From Flavisolibacter tropicus (lineage in GTDB: Bacteria; Bacteroidota; Bacteroidia; Chitinophagales; Chitinophagaceae), in contig NZ_CP011390.1 of assembly GCF_001644645.1 (NCBI RefSeq), forward strand, positions 558,001 to 622,000: a stretch of 64,000 nucleotides of DNA, in the 5' to 3' direction. Below, one piece after another: positions 34,035 through 43,746 of the stretch (within the stretch, counting starts at the first letter, position 1; each line of letters starts with the position of its first letter). The translations under genes and the position numbers were made by a program. Under the pieces are notes generated by a model. That model did no database searches. It was given only the letters and a program-made list of their open reading frames with translations, and was not told the origin of the DNA.

Positions 34035-35297
34035 ATGACCGAAAAACTGCTGCAATACATCTGGCAATTCCAGTATTTTAACCGTGCCCATTTGCAAACA
34101 ACTTCAAACGAAGTACTCCAAGTACTTTTTCCTGGGCAACTGAATACCAATCAAGGACCTGATTTTTTAAATGCGCGTATAAAGGTTGGTGACACCATTC
34201 TTGTTGGTTCCATAGAACTGCATATAAAAGCATCTGAATGGCATAAACATCGTCATCAGGAAGATAAAAATTACTCGAATGTTATTCTGCATGTGGTTTA
34301 TTCAGACGATGTAAATGATATCGATGCATTTCCAACACTTGAGCTAGCTTCTCGTATTTCAAATCTTCTTTTAGATAAGTATACGGCCCTGATGACAACA
34401 CCCTCATTTATCAGTTGTGCCTCCAGTATCAGTGGTATACGAGAAATAACAATGATGTCTTGGAAAGAGCGCCTGCTGGCAGAGCGACTAACCCGGAAGG
34501 CAAAAGTTATTTTTGATTTTTTGCAAGCTACCAATCAACATTGGGAAGAATGTTTCTGGTGGCTACTGGCAAAAAGTTTTGGTGGAAAAGTAAATGGAGA
34601 AGCATTTCAAGCAATTGCTCGTACTATCCCATTAAATCTATTGGCCAAACACAAGAACCAGATCCATCAGTTGGAGGCTTTGATATTCGGGCAAGCCGGC
34701 TTATTACAGGCCAATCATACAGAAGCCTATCCCAAAATGTTGTATAAAGAATACCAGTTTTTAAGTAAAAAATATAACCTAAGGTGCATACATCAACCGC
34801 TTCACTTCTTACGTATGCGACCAGGTAATTTCCCTACAATACGCTTAGCCCAGCTAGCCATGTTAATTCATCATTCGCATCACTTATTTTCAAAAATTTT
34901 AGAAGCGAAAGAAAGTAAAGAGGTCTGGCAATATTTAAAAGTAACGGCCAATGACTATTGGCACTACCACTACCGGTTTGATGAAGAAAAAAGCTATATG
35001 CCTAAGAGATTGGGTGATGATGCAATTGATAGCATAGTTATCAATTGCATCATACCTGCATTGTTTGCTTACGGTTTATATAATAACTTGGATCAATACA
35101 AGAACAAGGCGTTGCAATGGCTCGAAAATACAAAAGCCGAAGAGAACGCCATAACAAAGGGGTTTAAATCCCTGCATGTCGATAATCTTTCGGCTTTTGA
35201 CTCTCAAGCGTTGATAGAGCTAAAGAATGAATATTGTAATAATAAACGATGTTTGGAATGTACAGTTGGCGTTCAGTTGCTTAAGCAAACAAATTAG
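34035..35297 (+). CDS. DUF2851 family protein
   Basis: The N-terminal half (LLQYIWQFQYFNRAHLQTT, GPDFLNARIKVGDTILVGSIELHIKASEWHKHRHQEDKNYSNVILHVVY across residues ~5-95) matches DUF2851, which is nearly specific to Bacteroidota. The C-terminal NEYCNNKRCLECTVGVQLL contains a CxxxxxC pair (N-x-CNNKRCLEC) that may bind metal. The ATG at 34035 begins MTEKLLQYIW; the earlier in-frame codon at 33981 lies inside maf. It ends the DUF2520-UbiA row. The IELHIKASEWHKH segment has a nuclease-like feel, but no activity is known. Confidence 0.85.
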   Translation: MTEKLLQYIWQFQYFNRAHLQTTSNEVLQVLFPGQLNTNQGPDFLNARIKVGDTILVGSIELHIKASEWHKHRHQEDKNYSNVILHVVYSDDVNDIDAFPTLELASRISNLLLDKYTALMTTPSFISCASSISGIREITMMSWKERLLAERLTRKAKVIFDFLQATNQHWEECFWWLLAKSFGGKVNGEAFQAIARTIPLNLLAKHKNQIHQLEALIFGQAGLLQANHTEAYPKMLYKEYQFLSKKYNLRCIHQPLHFLRMRPGNFPTIRLAQLAMLIHHSHHLFSKILEAKESKEVWQYLKVTANDYWHYHYRFDEEKSYMPKRLGDDAIDSIVINCIIPALFAYGLYNNLDQYKNKALQWLENTKAEENAITKGFKSLHVDNLSAFDSQALIELKNEYCNNKRCLECTVGVQLLKQTN

Positions 35298-35413
35298 CGA
35301 ACCGCCCTGCATTTTCTATAGCGTCCGCTGGCTGCTTCGGACGGTGTAACAGCGCGTGCACAGGAAGCCAATAAAATAACAATCAGGCAAAATGAAATCA
35401 GTCTTGTAATCAT
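35294..35413 (-). CDS. Tiny predicted lipoprotein (39 aa)
   Basis: Reading the minus strand gives MITRLISFCLIVILLASC, a signal peptide ending in the lipobox LASC with C18 as the lipidated cysteine. The 21 residues that follow (ARAVTPSEAASGRYRKCRAVR) carry one more Cys and basic residues. The TPxEAAxGRxxKC pattern resembles a very small lipoprotein class I have seen in Chitinophagaceae. Its TAA overlaps the last bases of the convergent DUF2851 gene. It is too short for ordinary gene callers. Function is unknown. Confidence 0.65.
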   Translation of the reverse strand: MITRLISFCLIVILLASCARAVTPSEAASGRYRKCRAVR

Positions 35414-35823
35414 AGAGTTGGGATTAGATGGTTTTTAGCGACACAAAAATCTAAGGTTAAAGCATATTGAATCTCCTTAATTTGAATGAAATGTAGATTT
35501 TAAAGTATCAATTTGTTTAATTGTACAGACTTCTTATATATCCTTCTGTATGTGATTTCTCTTACTAGGTTTCTCTTACAAGTTGAATTGGTTTTATATA
35601 AATTTTTGGCCAAAATCAGGCTTATATAACAAGGCCTAACTAATCTTAATTTGAGATTGGTTAGGCCTATATTAAATAGAAATAAAAAAATACTTACTGA
35701 ATTGTTTATTGAAGCATCTTCAAGCACATTACTAATTTAACAACTATTAGAAAACTTCATCCCATTTTTGCATATCTTTTTTTGAAGTAGTTTAAGAAAA
35801 CGCTGTACTTAAAATTGGAAAGA
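35414..35823. other. AT-rich gene-free stretch with one strong hairpin
   Basis: No supported gene in ~410 bases. The frame at 35500-35727 on the minus strand runs through the hairpin and has no protein features. Bases 35633-35646 pair with 35654-35667 (GGCCTAACTAATCT with AGATTGGTTAGGCC, one G-U pair). No U-run follows on either strand. Confidence 0.6.
35633..35667. ncRNA. Orphan 14-bp hairpin, possible RNA structure
   Basis: A 14-bp stem with a TAATTTG loop stands ~170 bp from any gene. It lacks a poly-U tail on either strand, so it is not a clear terminator. It may be part of a small RNA or a DNA-level inverted repeat. Confidence 0.3.
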
Positions 35824-36237
35824 CTAAGACCAGTTACCCCAATTTACCTGTACTTCAATATCGGGATGAATGCTTTTCATAACAGGACAAGTATCACCAG
35901 TGTGTTTTAGAATTTGCCTTTGTTTTTCATCCAGGTTGGCTAAAGTTTCTGGTATATGAAACGTTAAATTAATCCCACTTACTCGTCTGGGTTCGGCTTT
36001 CATAAACTTTTCAACATCAATTTTTACACCTTCTAAATCAAAGCCCATAGTGCGAGCTTTTATGCCCATAACTGTAATCATACAAGAGGCTAGCGAAGTG
36101 GCTAGTAAGTCGGTAGGAGAAAAGCGTTCACCCTTTCCATTGTTATCTACCGGAGCATCTGTTTCCATGGCAGATTGGGAGCGTAAGTGGGTACAATTGG
36201 TTCTTAACTCTCCTTCGTATACAACTATTGAAGTCAT
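35824..36237 (-). CDS. OsmC-family peroxiredoxin-like protein
   Basis: The two redox cysteines of the family are present: C52 in PTDLLATSLASCMITVM and C117 in KHTGDTCPVMKSIHPD. OsmC/Ohr proteins reduce organic hydroperoxides. The ATG at 36237 gives MTSIVVYEGELRTNC, and the 137-residue protein has family length; the longer open frame would run into the divergent barrel gene. The two genes share only ~43 bp. Confidence 0.9.
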   Translation of the reverse strand: MTSIVVYEGELRTNCTHLRSQSAMETDAPVDNNGKGERFSPTDLLATSLASCMITVMGIKARTMGFDLEGVKIDVEKFMKAEPRRVSGINLTFHIPETLANLDEKQRQILKHTGDTCPVMKSIHPDIEVQVNWGNWS

Positions 36238-36280
36238 TGTCTTTTTTTGCCTAAATTTACAGAACAACGTATCAAACACC

Positions 36281-37078
36281 GTGAAAAAATACATTCTAGC
36301 CTCTATACTACTAATTTTAGCCGCCACAATCAATGCCCAGAATACTTCTTCCCCTACATCAGATAAGAAAGCTGAAAAACGTAAGGAAAAGCAACAGCGC
36401 TTAAGCTCATTAACCAAGCAGGAAGAGGAAGGCGTTTTGAGTTACCGTAAACAAAGTGCTTTTGGTCTTCAGCTTCGTACAAATGGTTATGGTTTCTTCT
36501 ACGAATTAGGGCGAGCTAGAACACCCCGATTTACAAACATTTATTCAATAGAGTTTACCGAGATAAAAGACCCGAAAGAGGACAAACAATCAGGTTCTGG
36601 CGGTTTTTTAGGTAATCCACTTATTTATGGTAAAATAAATAATTTCTACCAGGCCAAGCTAGGATTTGGACAGCAGTACCTTTTCGGTAACAAGGGCAAT
36701 AAGAATGGAATAGCAGTAATGGGTCTTTACCAGGCTGGTTTAGCTTTTGGCTTCCTGAAGCCTTATTATGTAAGGATCTATGATAATAACGTTGAAAGAG
36801 ATATTAAATACGACGATGATAATAATCTATTCCTTGAACAGGCTCAGTCAGGTAGTGGTTTATCTAAGGGCTGGAATGAGCTGAAATTTGAGCCGGGTGT
36901 TTTTGTAAAAGGAGCTCTTCGCTTTGACTTTGGTCGCTTTAATGAGCAAGTTCAGGCTATTCAAATTGGCCTAAGCCTGGAAGCCTATAATAAAAAGATT
37001 CCCATCATGGCTTTAAATGAAGGGGATCGCCTTTTTGTTCAAGGTCATCTGGCTTTCGTTTTTGGCCGCCGTAAATAA
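36281..37078 (+). CDS. Exported outer-membrane-like protein, family unknown
   Basis: A GTG at 36281 starts VKKYILASILLILAATINAQ, a good signal peptide, followed by a charged linker (DKKAEKRKEKQQRL). A beta-rich body then shows alternating strands (SAFGLQLRTNGYGFFYELG, QAKLGFGQQYLF, AVMGLYQAGLAFGF) and ends VQGHLAFVFGRRK. This suggests a 10- to 12-strand outer-membrane barrel of 265 aa. I cannot name a family. It is divergent from the OsmC gene and ~180 bp before lipA. The longer upstream open frame is a shadow of OsmC. Confidence 0.8.
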   Translation: MKKYILASILLILAATINAQNTSSPTSDKKAEKRKEKQQRLSSLTKQEEEGVLSYRKQSAFGLQLRTNGYGFFYELGRARTPRFTNIYSIEFTEIKDPKEDKQSGSGGFLGNPLIYGKINNFYQAKLGFGQQYLFGNKGNKNGIAVMGLYQAGLAFGFLKPYYVRIYDNNVERDIKYDDDNNLFLEQAQSGSGLSKGWNELKFEPGVFVKGALRFDFGRFNEQVQAIQIGLSLEAYNKKIPIMALNEGDRLFVQGHLAFVFGRRK

Positions 37079-37261
37079 ATGAGTTAATCACTTCATTTAG
37101 TTGATTTGCTAGCCTTTATGCATTGATTTCCTTGATTTGTAGTGTTTTAAAGAAGAGGTGTTTGGATTTGACAGAATATGCTGAACTTTGCAGCCGATTC
37201 GCTAATTCTAATTGAATATTGAGGTTTTGAATAGTGAATCTTCATTTTAGAATTGTTATCC

Positions 37262-38191
37262 ATGATTGAACTTCCTATAGTAGCCGCAGAACAACCTATA
37301 AAAAGAAATAAACCAGATTGGCTTCGTGTTAAATTACCAATTGGACAAGAATATAAACACGTACGTAACCTGGTAGACACGCATAAATTACACACCATCT
37401 GCGAAAGTGGTAATTGTCCTAATATGGGTGAGTGTTGGGGGGCAGGTACAGCCACCTTCATGATCTTAGGGAATGTATGTACGCGCAGTTGTGGATTTTG
37501 TGCGGTGGCTACGGGGCGTCCGGAGCCTATCGATTGGGATGAGCCACAGCGCGTTGCGGAGGCTATTCATTTAATGCAGGCTAAGCATGCTGTTATCACT
37601 TCCGTTGACCGTGATGAGCAGAAAGACGGCGGTTCTCAAATTTGGTACAATACCATTAAAGCGGTTAAAGCCTTAAACCCAAATACCACACTAGAAACCC
37701 TCATCCCTGATTTCAAAGGGCAAAAGGAAAACATTCAACGAATCATAGATGCGGCTCCTGAAGTAGTATCACATAATATAGAAACAGTAGAACGTTTAAC
37801 CCGCCAAGTACGTATTCAGGCAAAATACTGGCGTAGTATGGATGTCATTAAAACCTTGAAAGAGGGTGGCATGCGTACAAAAAGCGGTATCATGTTAGGT
37901 TTAGGGGAAACAAAGGAAGAAGTGATTCAAACGCTGGAAGACCTAAAGAATGCAGGTTGTGATGTAGTAACCATTGGCCAGTATTTGCAACCTACCAAAA
38001 AGCATTTACCAGTACAGCGTTTTGTACATCCTGATGAGTTTGCTGAATATAGAGAAATTGGCTATACCATTGGTTTAGACTATGTGGAAAGCGGTCCTTT
38101 GGTTCGCTCTTCTTATCATAGTGAACGCCACGTTATACCTGGTTATGGTAAAGCTGCCTGGGAAAAAGAGAAAGCAGAATTGATACCCTAA
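37262..38191 (+). CDS. lipA: Lipoyl synthase
   Basis: A radical-SAM enzyme that inserts two sulfurs into octanoyl groups on E2 and GcvH proteins, making lipoyl cofactor. The auxiliary cluster is bound by C47, C52 and C58 ([12 protein letters not shown]), and the radical-SAM cluster by C73, C77 and C80 (CTRSCGFC). The C-terminal [11 protein letters not shown] holds the serine ligand of the auxiliary cluster. I use the ATG at 37262 rather than the TTG at 37253. At 309 aa it is complete. The phosphodiester-glycosidase-like gene overlaps its stop by one base. Confidence 0.96.
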   Translation: MIELPIVAAEQPIKRNKPDWLRVKLPIGQEYKHVRNLVDTHKLHTICESGNCPNMGECWGAGTATFMILGNVCTRSCGFCAVATGRPEPIDWDEPQRVAEAIHLMQAKHAVITSVDRDEQKDGGSQIWYNTIKAVKALNPNTTLETLIPDFKGQKENIQRIIDAAPEVVSHNIETVERLTRQVRIQAKYWRSMDVIKTLKEGGMRTKSGIMLGLGETKEEVIQTLEDLKNAGCDVVTIGQYLQPTKKHLPVQRFVHPDEFAEYREIGYTIGLDYVESGPLVRSSYHSERHVIPGYGKAAWEKEKAELIP

Positions 38192-39180
38192 TGCTTCGAT
38201 ACATTTTATTGGCCTCCTTAATGGGGGCAAAAGGTCTGTGTTATGCTCAATTAAGATGGACCAACGTTGATTCCCTTTTTCAGCCACTTCCAAAGTCGGT
38301 TCACGTTTATAAAACTACAGAACAGCTAGATGGAAAGCCTAATATTGCTTATTATATAAGCGCAGACCTGGCAGATAAGGATCTTGTATTTACAGTAGAT
38401 ACAACACTTCAAAGAAGGCTTACTCCTTCGCAATTCTTTGAGAAGAATGGTCAACCATTACTGGTTGTTAACTGTACCTTCTTTTCTTTTGAAACCAACC
38501 AAAGTTTAAATACCGTCATTAAAGATGGGAAACTGATAGCGCACAATAAGTCAGTAGCAGGAAAGGGAAAGGATACGTTGCAATATCATCATACACTGAA
38601 TAGTGTATTGGGAATATCCAAAAAACGTAAAGCAGATATTGCCTGGGTCTATTCCGACTCCAATAGCAGGTATGCATTGGCTTCACAATTTCCATTTCGC
38701 AGTTTTAAGTCAGGCAATTTTCAGTTATCACAATCACTTCTTGGCCCTTTTCTAAATGATACAGCCTATAACTTCCATCAATCAAAACTTCAGAAATGGA
38801 AAATGAAAACGGCTGTTGGAGGAGGGCCTGTTCTGTTGCAAAATGGCGATGTTCAAATCACGAATAACGAGGAACGTAAGTTTTCTGGTAGGGCAATAGA
38901 GGATAAACATCCACGTACTGCAATTGGCTACACGGCAGACCAGAAGCTTATCCTACTAGTTGTACAAGGACGCTCTACCGGCTTGGCAGAAGGCGCAACC
39001 TTAACTCAGGAAGCCGTTATGCTTAAAGATCTGGGTTGTGTAGAAGCAATGAATTTAGATGGGGGAGGAAGCAGTTGTCTTTTAATTAATGGAAAAGAGA
39101 CTATTACTCCTTCTGAAAAAGGTCAACAACGACCAGTACCAGCTGTTTTTATGATTGAAAAAAAGAAAGTAGCTGAATAA
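38191..39180 (+). CDS. Exported phosphodiester glycosidase (NAGPA-domain) protein
   Basis: A signal peptide (LRYILLASLMGAKGLCYAQ) precedes a domain of the phosphodiester glycosidase family, related to mammalian uncovering enzyme. Signatures include LLVVNCTFFSFETN near residue 90, AVGGGPVLLQNGDV, HPRTAIGYTADQKLILLVVQGRS, and EAMNLDGGGSSCLLINGKE. Bacterial members act on exopolysaccharide or phosphodiester-linked sugars outside the inner membrane. Its ATG shares the last A of lipA's TAA, so the pair is co-transcribed. A strong bidirectional terminator follows. Confidence 0.85.
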   Translation: MLRYILLASLMGAKGLCYAQLRWTNVDSLFQPLPKSVHVYKTTEQLDGKPNIAYYISADLADKDLVFTVDTTLQRRLTPSQFFEKNGQPLLVVNCTFFSFETNQSLNTVIKDGKLIAHNKSVAGKGKDTLQYHHTLNSVLGISKKRKADIAWVYSDSNSRYALASQFPFRSFKSGNFQLSQSLLGPFLNDTAYNFHQSKLQKWKMKTAVGGGPVLLQNGDVQITNNEERKFSGRAIEDKHPRTAIGYTADQKLILLVVQGRSTGLAEGATLTQEAVMLKDLGCVEAMNLDGGGSSCLLINGKETITPSEKGQQRPVPAVFMIEKKKVAE

Positions 39181-39247
39181 ACTGTAAAGCCTATTTTCCC
39201 GGCTTTTTAAACTTTTGGAAATAACATCCTCTATAGCTTATAAAGCA

Positions 39248-39276
39248 GAAAAGTCGCCACTTGATGGCGACTTTTC
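39248..39276. terminator. Bidirectional intrinsic terminator
   Basis: GAAAAGTCGCCA (39248-39259) pairs perfectly with TGGCGACTTTTC (39265-39276). A/T runs on both sides let it serve the lipA unit and the convergent ROK gene. Confidence 0.9.
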
Positions 39277-39298
39277 TTATTCGGTTAGAAATAAAATT

Positions 39299-40267
39299 TT
39301 AGTCTCTTTGCTCCCATACAAGAGCTGAAGCACCTAGGATAGCAGCGTCAGCTTCACGCAATTCAGAAAAGATAAGCTTTACTTTATTCTGAAATATTGG
39401 AAGTAAATTTTTCTCCATGTGCTCTCGGGTTGGATTTAGAAGCAAGTTGCCCGCTTTAATCACTCCGCCAAAGAGTATGATGGCTTCTGGAGAAGAAAAC
39501 ATGACAAAGTTGGCAAGTGCTTCACCCAGTATTTGACCGGTAAAACGATAGGTTTCTGCAGCTATTGCATCACCCTGAATGGCGCAGTCGAATACCTTTT
39601 TTGAATCCAGCTCATCAAGTGCATAATTACGTAACAAGCTTTCTTGTGTGGAAGTGGCCAGAAGCTCTTTGGCTGTTATTACAATACCTGTTGCAGAACA
39701 ATAGGCTTCAACAGAACCATCCAATTTTGTAGCCCAGTGCTTTCTTCCGCCTGGGCGAATTATTGTATGTCCTAACTCACCAGCAAAACCATCATGTCCT
39801 AGAATCAGATGACCATTTGCAACAATACCTGAACCCACACCAGTCCCCAATGTGATCATGATGAAATCCTTCATTCCTCTGGCAGCACCATACATCATTT
39901 CACCTATGGCAGCAGCGTTGGCATCATTAGTTAACGAAGCCGGTAATCCAAACTTTTCACTAACCAGATCAGTTACATCTAGTACACCTTTCCATTGCAG
40001 GTTGGGTGCGTATTCAATTGTTCCTTTATAATAGTTTCCATTAGGAGCACCAATACCAATGCCTTTTACCGTTTTGCCATCTTCTACTTCTTCCATTACA
40101 GGGGTAAGTGTATTGTAAAGCGCATCGATATAGGCTTCGAAAGTAGGGTAGCCTTCTGTTTTAAGGTCCCCCTTCCGTATAATATCACCTCTATGATTTA
40201 CTAAGCCCCACTTTGTATTGGTGCCACCAATATCTATACCTATAGCTAATTCATGAGAAATTTCCAT
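39299..40267 (-). CDS. ROK-family sugar kinase (probable glucokinase)
   Basis: The ATP-binding motif LAIGIDIGGTNTKWG near residue 10, the sugar-site segment LTNDANAAAIGEMMYGAARG, the LGTGVGSGIVANGHLI phosphate motif and GHDGFAGELGHTII are all ROK hallmarks. The usual zinc motif CGxxGCxE is replaced by DGSVEAYCSATGI, as in many Bacteroidota ROK proteins. A glucokinase role fits, because the FucP-like permease lies just upstream on the same strand and the glycogen genes are next door. N-acetylglucosamine, mannose or fructose remain possible substrates. Confidence 0.88.
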   Translation of the reverse strand: MEISHELAIGIDIGGTNTKWGLVNHRGDIIRKGDLKTEGYPTFEAYIDALYNTLTPVMEEVEDGKTVKGIGIGAPNGNYYKGTIEYAPNLQWKGVLDVTDLVSEKFGLPASLTNDANAAAIGEMMYGAARGMKDFIMITLGTGVGSGIVANGHLILGHDGFAGELGHTIIRPGGRKHWATKLDGSVEAYCSATGIVITAKELLATSTQESLLRNYALDELDSKKVFDCAIQGDAIAAETYRFTGQILGEALANFVMFSSPEAIILFGGVIKAGNLLLNPTREHMEKNLLPIFQNKVKLIFSELREADAAILGASALVWEQRD

Positions 40268-40292
40268 ACTAAAATTCTATTCTAAAAGTTGA

Positions 40293-42068
40293 TTATTTCC
40301 TTATGTCTGCGTCTAGCAAACCTGCTTCAGGGTTGTTTGAAATAGCTTCCAACTCAGCATCCGGCGTCTCATAATTTATACCCTGCTTTTTCAATATCCC
40401 TCTTACTGCAAAAGCAAAGAAAGCTAGGTAGGCAAAACACATTACAGGAATCCAATAAGATTGGTGGATACCATGACCTACAACAGTTGATTTTGATTGC
40501 AGGTAATCAGCCAACTTGCCTTGAATAGGAGGAATGATACCACCACCTAAGATCATCATAATAAGAAAAGCAGATCCTTGAGTAGTATACTTTCCTAAAC
40601 CTGTTATTGCCAAAGTAAAAATAGCTGGCCACATAATAGAGCAAAATAGTCCTCCGCTTAAAAATGCATATACAGCAACCATACCAGTAGAGAAAATTCC
40701 CACTAACATCGCTGTTAATCCTAATGCACTAAAAATTAATAATGTTCTAGCAGGTCTATCCTTACTTAAGTAGAATCCAGCAATTTGAATTAAGACACAA
40801 ATTCCATAAAAATATAAAGGCGACATGTCATATTGAGCCAAAGAATTGACTCCAATAACAATTCCAAAGGCTACTATAGGAACTATGAACAATAATGCCT
40901 GTCTTGTTGAGTTTTTAATATTGAAAGCCGAAATTGCTCCAGCCCAACGTCCAATCATTAAACTTCCCCAATACATAGAAACGAATGGGGCAATTTGTGA
41001 TGATTGATAACCTCCAAATAATGGCTGTTTCAAGAGTTCTCCTAAATTACTTCCAATGGCAACTTCAACCCCTACATACACAAATATGGCAAGCATACCA
41101 AGTACCAGCTGAGGGTATTTCATTGCTCCCCATCCTTCAGGGCTTTTCTTTGCACTTAAATTGGATAATAGCAAACCTCCAACAACTACTGCTAAAGCAC
41201 CAAATAGCCATTTCATTCTATAAGTTTCCAGCTCATGTTTCTCAATTACACTTAATGACGCTTGATCAACTTTATAGCTATTAAAAACAGGGACAAACAT
41301 GAAAATTAGTAACCCTGTTATTATTAGTAAGGCGTATAATGCTTTGTTTGCTTTCTCTGTTCTCTCAGTAGTGATGCCTGAAGGAACTTTTTTAGAAAAG
41401 AAAAATAAAGCAGCAGCACACACAAATAATGCACCAACACAGGCGTATAGGATAATCACCTTATTTAAGCCGAGTGATTGAATCTTTTCATCTGTAATAG
41501 CTGCGGTAGTTCCAAAAAGTGCAAAAGCGACAATGATCGGACCGATCATTGTACCAAAAGAGTTGATACCACCTCCAAGATTAACACGACTGGTCCCAGT
41601 AGAAGGATCACCTAATGTGATAGCAAAAGGTTGAGCAGAAGTTTGTTGTAAAGAAAACCCAAGTGCTACTATAAAAAGGCCAACAAGCATTCCAGCAAAA
41701 GCATCAGCATTCACGGCAACGATCATTGCTACAGCTCCAAGTGCAGAAAATAGCAAACCGTAAATAATACTTTTCTTATAGCCCCATTTTCCAACTAAGT
41801 CGTGTCCTCCAAATGCACCATATGCGAACAACACTAAAGCTCCCACATAATAGGCTAAGTAAAATGCAAAATCAATAAGCTGACTCTGAAATTGATCTAA
41901 TTGAAAATAGTGCTTACAAAATGGGATAAAAACACTATTCCCAGCCGCAATGAATCCCCAGAAAAAGAAAACAGATACTAAAGTACTTAAGGCACCATAG
42001 TTTGTAGGGATAGGTCCGTTAGAATTAGGAGCTGTTGGTCTAATCGGAGCTCCAGCTGATGTCGCCAT
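40293..42068 (-). CDS. FucP-like MFS sugar permease
   Basis: The protein has about twelve transmembrane helices, a FHS-type first segment ([22 protein letters not shown]) and the family's [36 protein letters not shown] loop near residues 165-200. FucP/GluP relatives import fucose, glucose or galactose with protons. Inserted hydrophobic segments in the middle bring it to 591 aa, longer than the usual ~430. I chose the ATG at 42068 ([12 protein letters not shown]); the frame from 42125 would add a hydrophobic extension. The kinase gene follows 25 bp later, so transport and phosphorylation are coupled. Confidence 0.88.
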   Translation of the reverse strand: MATSAGAPIRPTAPNSNGPIPTNYGALSTLVSVFFFWGFIAAGNSVFIPFCKHYFQLDQFQSQLIDFAFYLAYYVGALVLFAYGAFGGHDLVGKWGYKKSIIYGLLFSALGAVAMIVAVNADAFAGMLVGLFIVALGFSLQQTSAQPFAITLGDPSTGTSRVNLGGGINSFGTMIGPIIVAFALFGTTAAITDEKIQSLGLNKVIILYACVGALFVCAAALFFFSKKVPSGITTERTEKANKALYALLIITGLLIFMFVPVFNSYKVDQASLSVIEKHELETYRMKWLFGALAVVVGGLLLSNLSAKKSPEGWGAMKYPQLVLGMLAIFVYVGVEVAIGSNLGELLKQPLFGGYQSSQIAPFVSMYWGSLMIGRWAGAISAFNIKNSTRQALLFIVPIVAFGIVIGVNSLAQYDMSPLYFYGICVLIQIAGFYLSKDRPARTLLIFSALGLTAMLVGIFSTGMVAVYAFLSGGLFCSIMWPAIFTLAITGLGKYTTQGSAFLIMMILGGGIIPPIQGKLADYLQSKSTVVGHGIHQSYWIPVMCFAYLAFFAFAVRGILKKQGINYETPDAELEAISNNPEAGLLDADIRK

Positions 42069-42233
42069 AATTAAAATTTGGATTAAAAAGGTTGCCCAAA
42101 ATAAAGAGAAAGTATTAATATACAATTATTATTACTTAATAGTGTTGATAACTTGACTTATAAATTGGAATAAATTCTGCTTTGAGAATCCGCCAATTCG
42201 TAAGTAATTTGACGATTGGGAGTAAATAGCCAT

Positions 42234-43652
42234 ATGGAAATAATTCACGTTTCAGCAGAGTGTTATCCGGTAGCAAAAGCAGGCGGATTAGGAGATGTAG
42301 TGGGAGCCTTGCCTAAATATCAAACAGCTTCAGGGCATATCGCCAAGGTAATTATGCCTATGTACAGAACAAAGTTTCTATTTCAAAATGAATGGGATGT
42401 TGTACATGAGGGTGGACAATATATCGGAGGACAATGGTTTAAATATGCCGTTATAAAGGAAAAGACAAACAAACTAGGTTTTGACTTGTATCTTTTAGAT
42501 ATAAATGGGCTTTTAGATCGAGAGAAGATCTACGGATACGACGATGACATCCAACGGTTTTTAGCTTTTCAAATAGCCGTTTGTGATTGGCTAAGCCAGT
42601 GGCAGGATAAGCCAGATGTAATTCATTGCCATGATCACCACGCTGGTTTGATCCCTTTTATGGTTAAGTACTGTTATGGCTTTCAAAGTCTAGCCAATGT
42701 ACCAACTGTGTTTACGATACACAATGCAGAATATCAAGGCTGGATGGGTTGGCATTTACAACATTTACTCCCTTCGTTTGATTCCTGGAAGACAGGCATG
42801 ATGGATTGGGACAATACAATTAACCCCCTTGCCAGCGCAGTAAAATGTGCATGGCGGGTTACTACGGTTAGTCCTAGCTATATGGAAGAGCTAAAGCATG
42901 ATGCCAATGGGCTGGAAGCATTGTTATCATCGGAGTCTTATAAGTGTACGGGTATTTTAAACGGAATTGATACAGAAGTTTGGGATCCTTCTACCGATAC
43001 CTATTTAACCAAAAACTTTGATGCTCATGAAGTCAAAGAAGGGAAAAGAAAGAATAAAAAAGAATTGTGTACACAGTTCGGATTAGATTCTACAAAACCA
43101 TTAATTATATTTATTGGCCGACTGGTAGGAGAGAAAGCTGCTGATGTTTTACCCGATGCTATCCGTTCATCAATCTATCATTCAGGGGGGGCTGCCAATT
43201 TCCTGATCCTTGGCTCTGGCGAACCTCATATTGAGCAACGCGTTGCCGCTTTGCAGCATCAGTTGCACGGGTTCGTTAGTACCTATATTGGCTACAACGA
43301 AGGACTAAGTCATTTAATGTACGCAGGGGCCGACTTTTTGATGATGCCAAGCAGGGTAGAGCCTTGCGGACTGAACCAAATGTATGCTTTACGTTATGGC
43401 ACGGTACCCATAGTGCGTAGCACTGGCGGCTTAATGGATACGGTAAAGGATTTTGAAGACTGGCAAGGGTATGGTATTCGCTTTAACCATGCTAATGTAG
43501 AGGACCTTACACATGCAATTAGCAGAGCTATTGATCTGTATAATGAAAAGCGGGATTTATTTAATTGGATGCGAACTCATATGATGGGACTAGATCATTC
43601 ATGGAATACATCTGCTAAAGAATACACACTTCTTTATCAAAGTTTGAAATAA
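42234..43652 (+). CDS. glgA: Glycogen synthase (GT5 family)
   Basis: An ADP-glucose-dependent alpha-1,4-glucan synthase. The nucleotide-sugar site K15-AGGLGD is near the N-terminus (VSAECYPVAKAGGLGDVVGALP), VIHCHDHHAGL lies in the first Rossmann domain, and the second domain has IFIGRLVGEKAADVL and MMPSRVEPCGLNQMYALRYGTVPIVRSTGG. At 472 aa it is full length. The ATG at 42234 gives MEIIHVSAE, the usual start. The gene is divergent from the permease-kinase unit and 94 bp upstream of glgC, so it belongs to the glycogen locus. Confidence 0.95.
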   Translation: MEIIHVSAECYPVAKAGGLGDVVGALPKYQTASGHIAKVIMPMYRTKFLFQNEWDVVHEGGQYIGGQWFKYAVIKEKTNKLGFDLYLLDINGLLDREKIYGYDDDIQRFLAFQIAVCDWLSQWQDKPDVIHCHDHHAGLIPFMVKYCYGFQSLANVPTVFTIHNAEYQGWMGWHLQHLLPSFDSWKTGMMDWDNTINPLASAVKCAWRVTTVSPSYMEELKHDANGLEALLSSESYKCTGILNGIDTEVWDPSTDTYLTKNFDAHEVKEGKRKNKKELCTQFGLDSTKPLIIFIGRLVGEKAADVLPDAIRSSIYHSGGAANFLILGSGEPHIEQRVAALQHQLHGFVSTYIGYNEGLSHLMYAGADFLMMPSRVEPCGLNQMYALRYGTVPIVRSTGGLMDTVKDFEDWQGYGIRFNHANVEDLTHAISRAIDLYNEKRDLFNWMRTHMMGLDHSWNTSAKEYTLLYQSLK

Positions 43653-43746
43653 AGAAGTGGTAGTAAATTGTTAATCACTAAAGTTTAATTTTATAACTCA
43701 TTCGTCTGACCTTTAACGATAATAAATAAATAGAAAAGATACGGCT

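Noticed and set aside
35500..35727. 75-aa minus-strand frame
   Set aside because: It crosses the strong hairpin, has low-complexity codons in AT-rich DNA, and no recognisable protein pattern.
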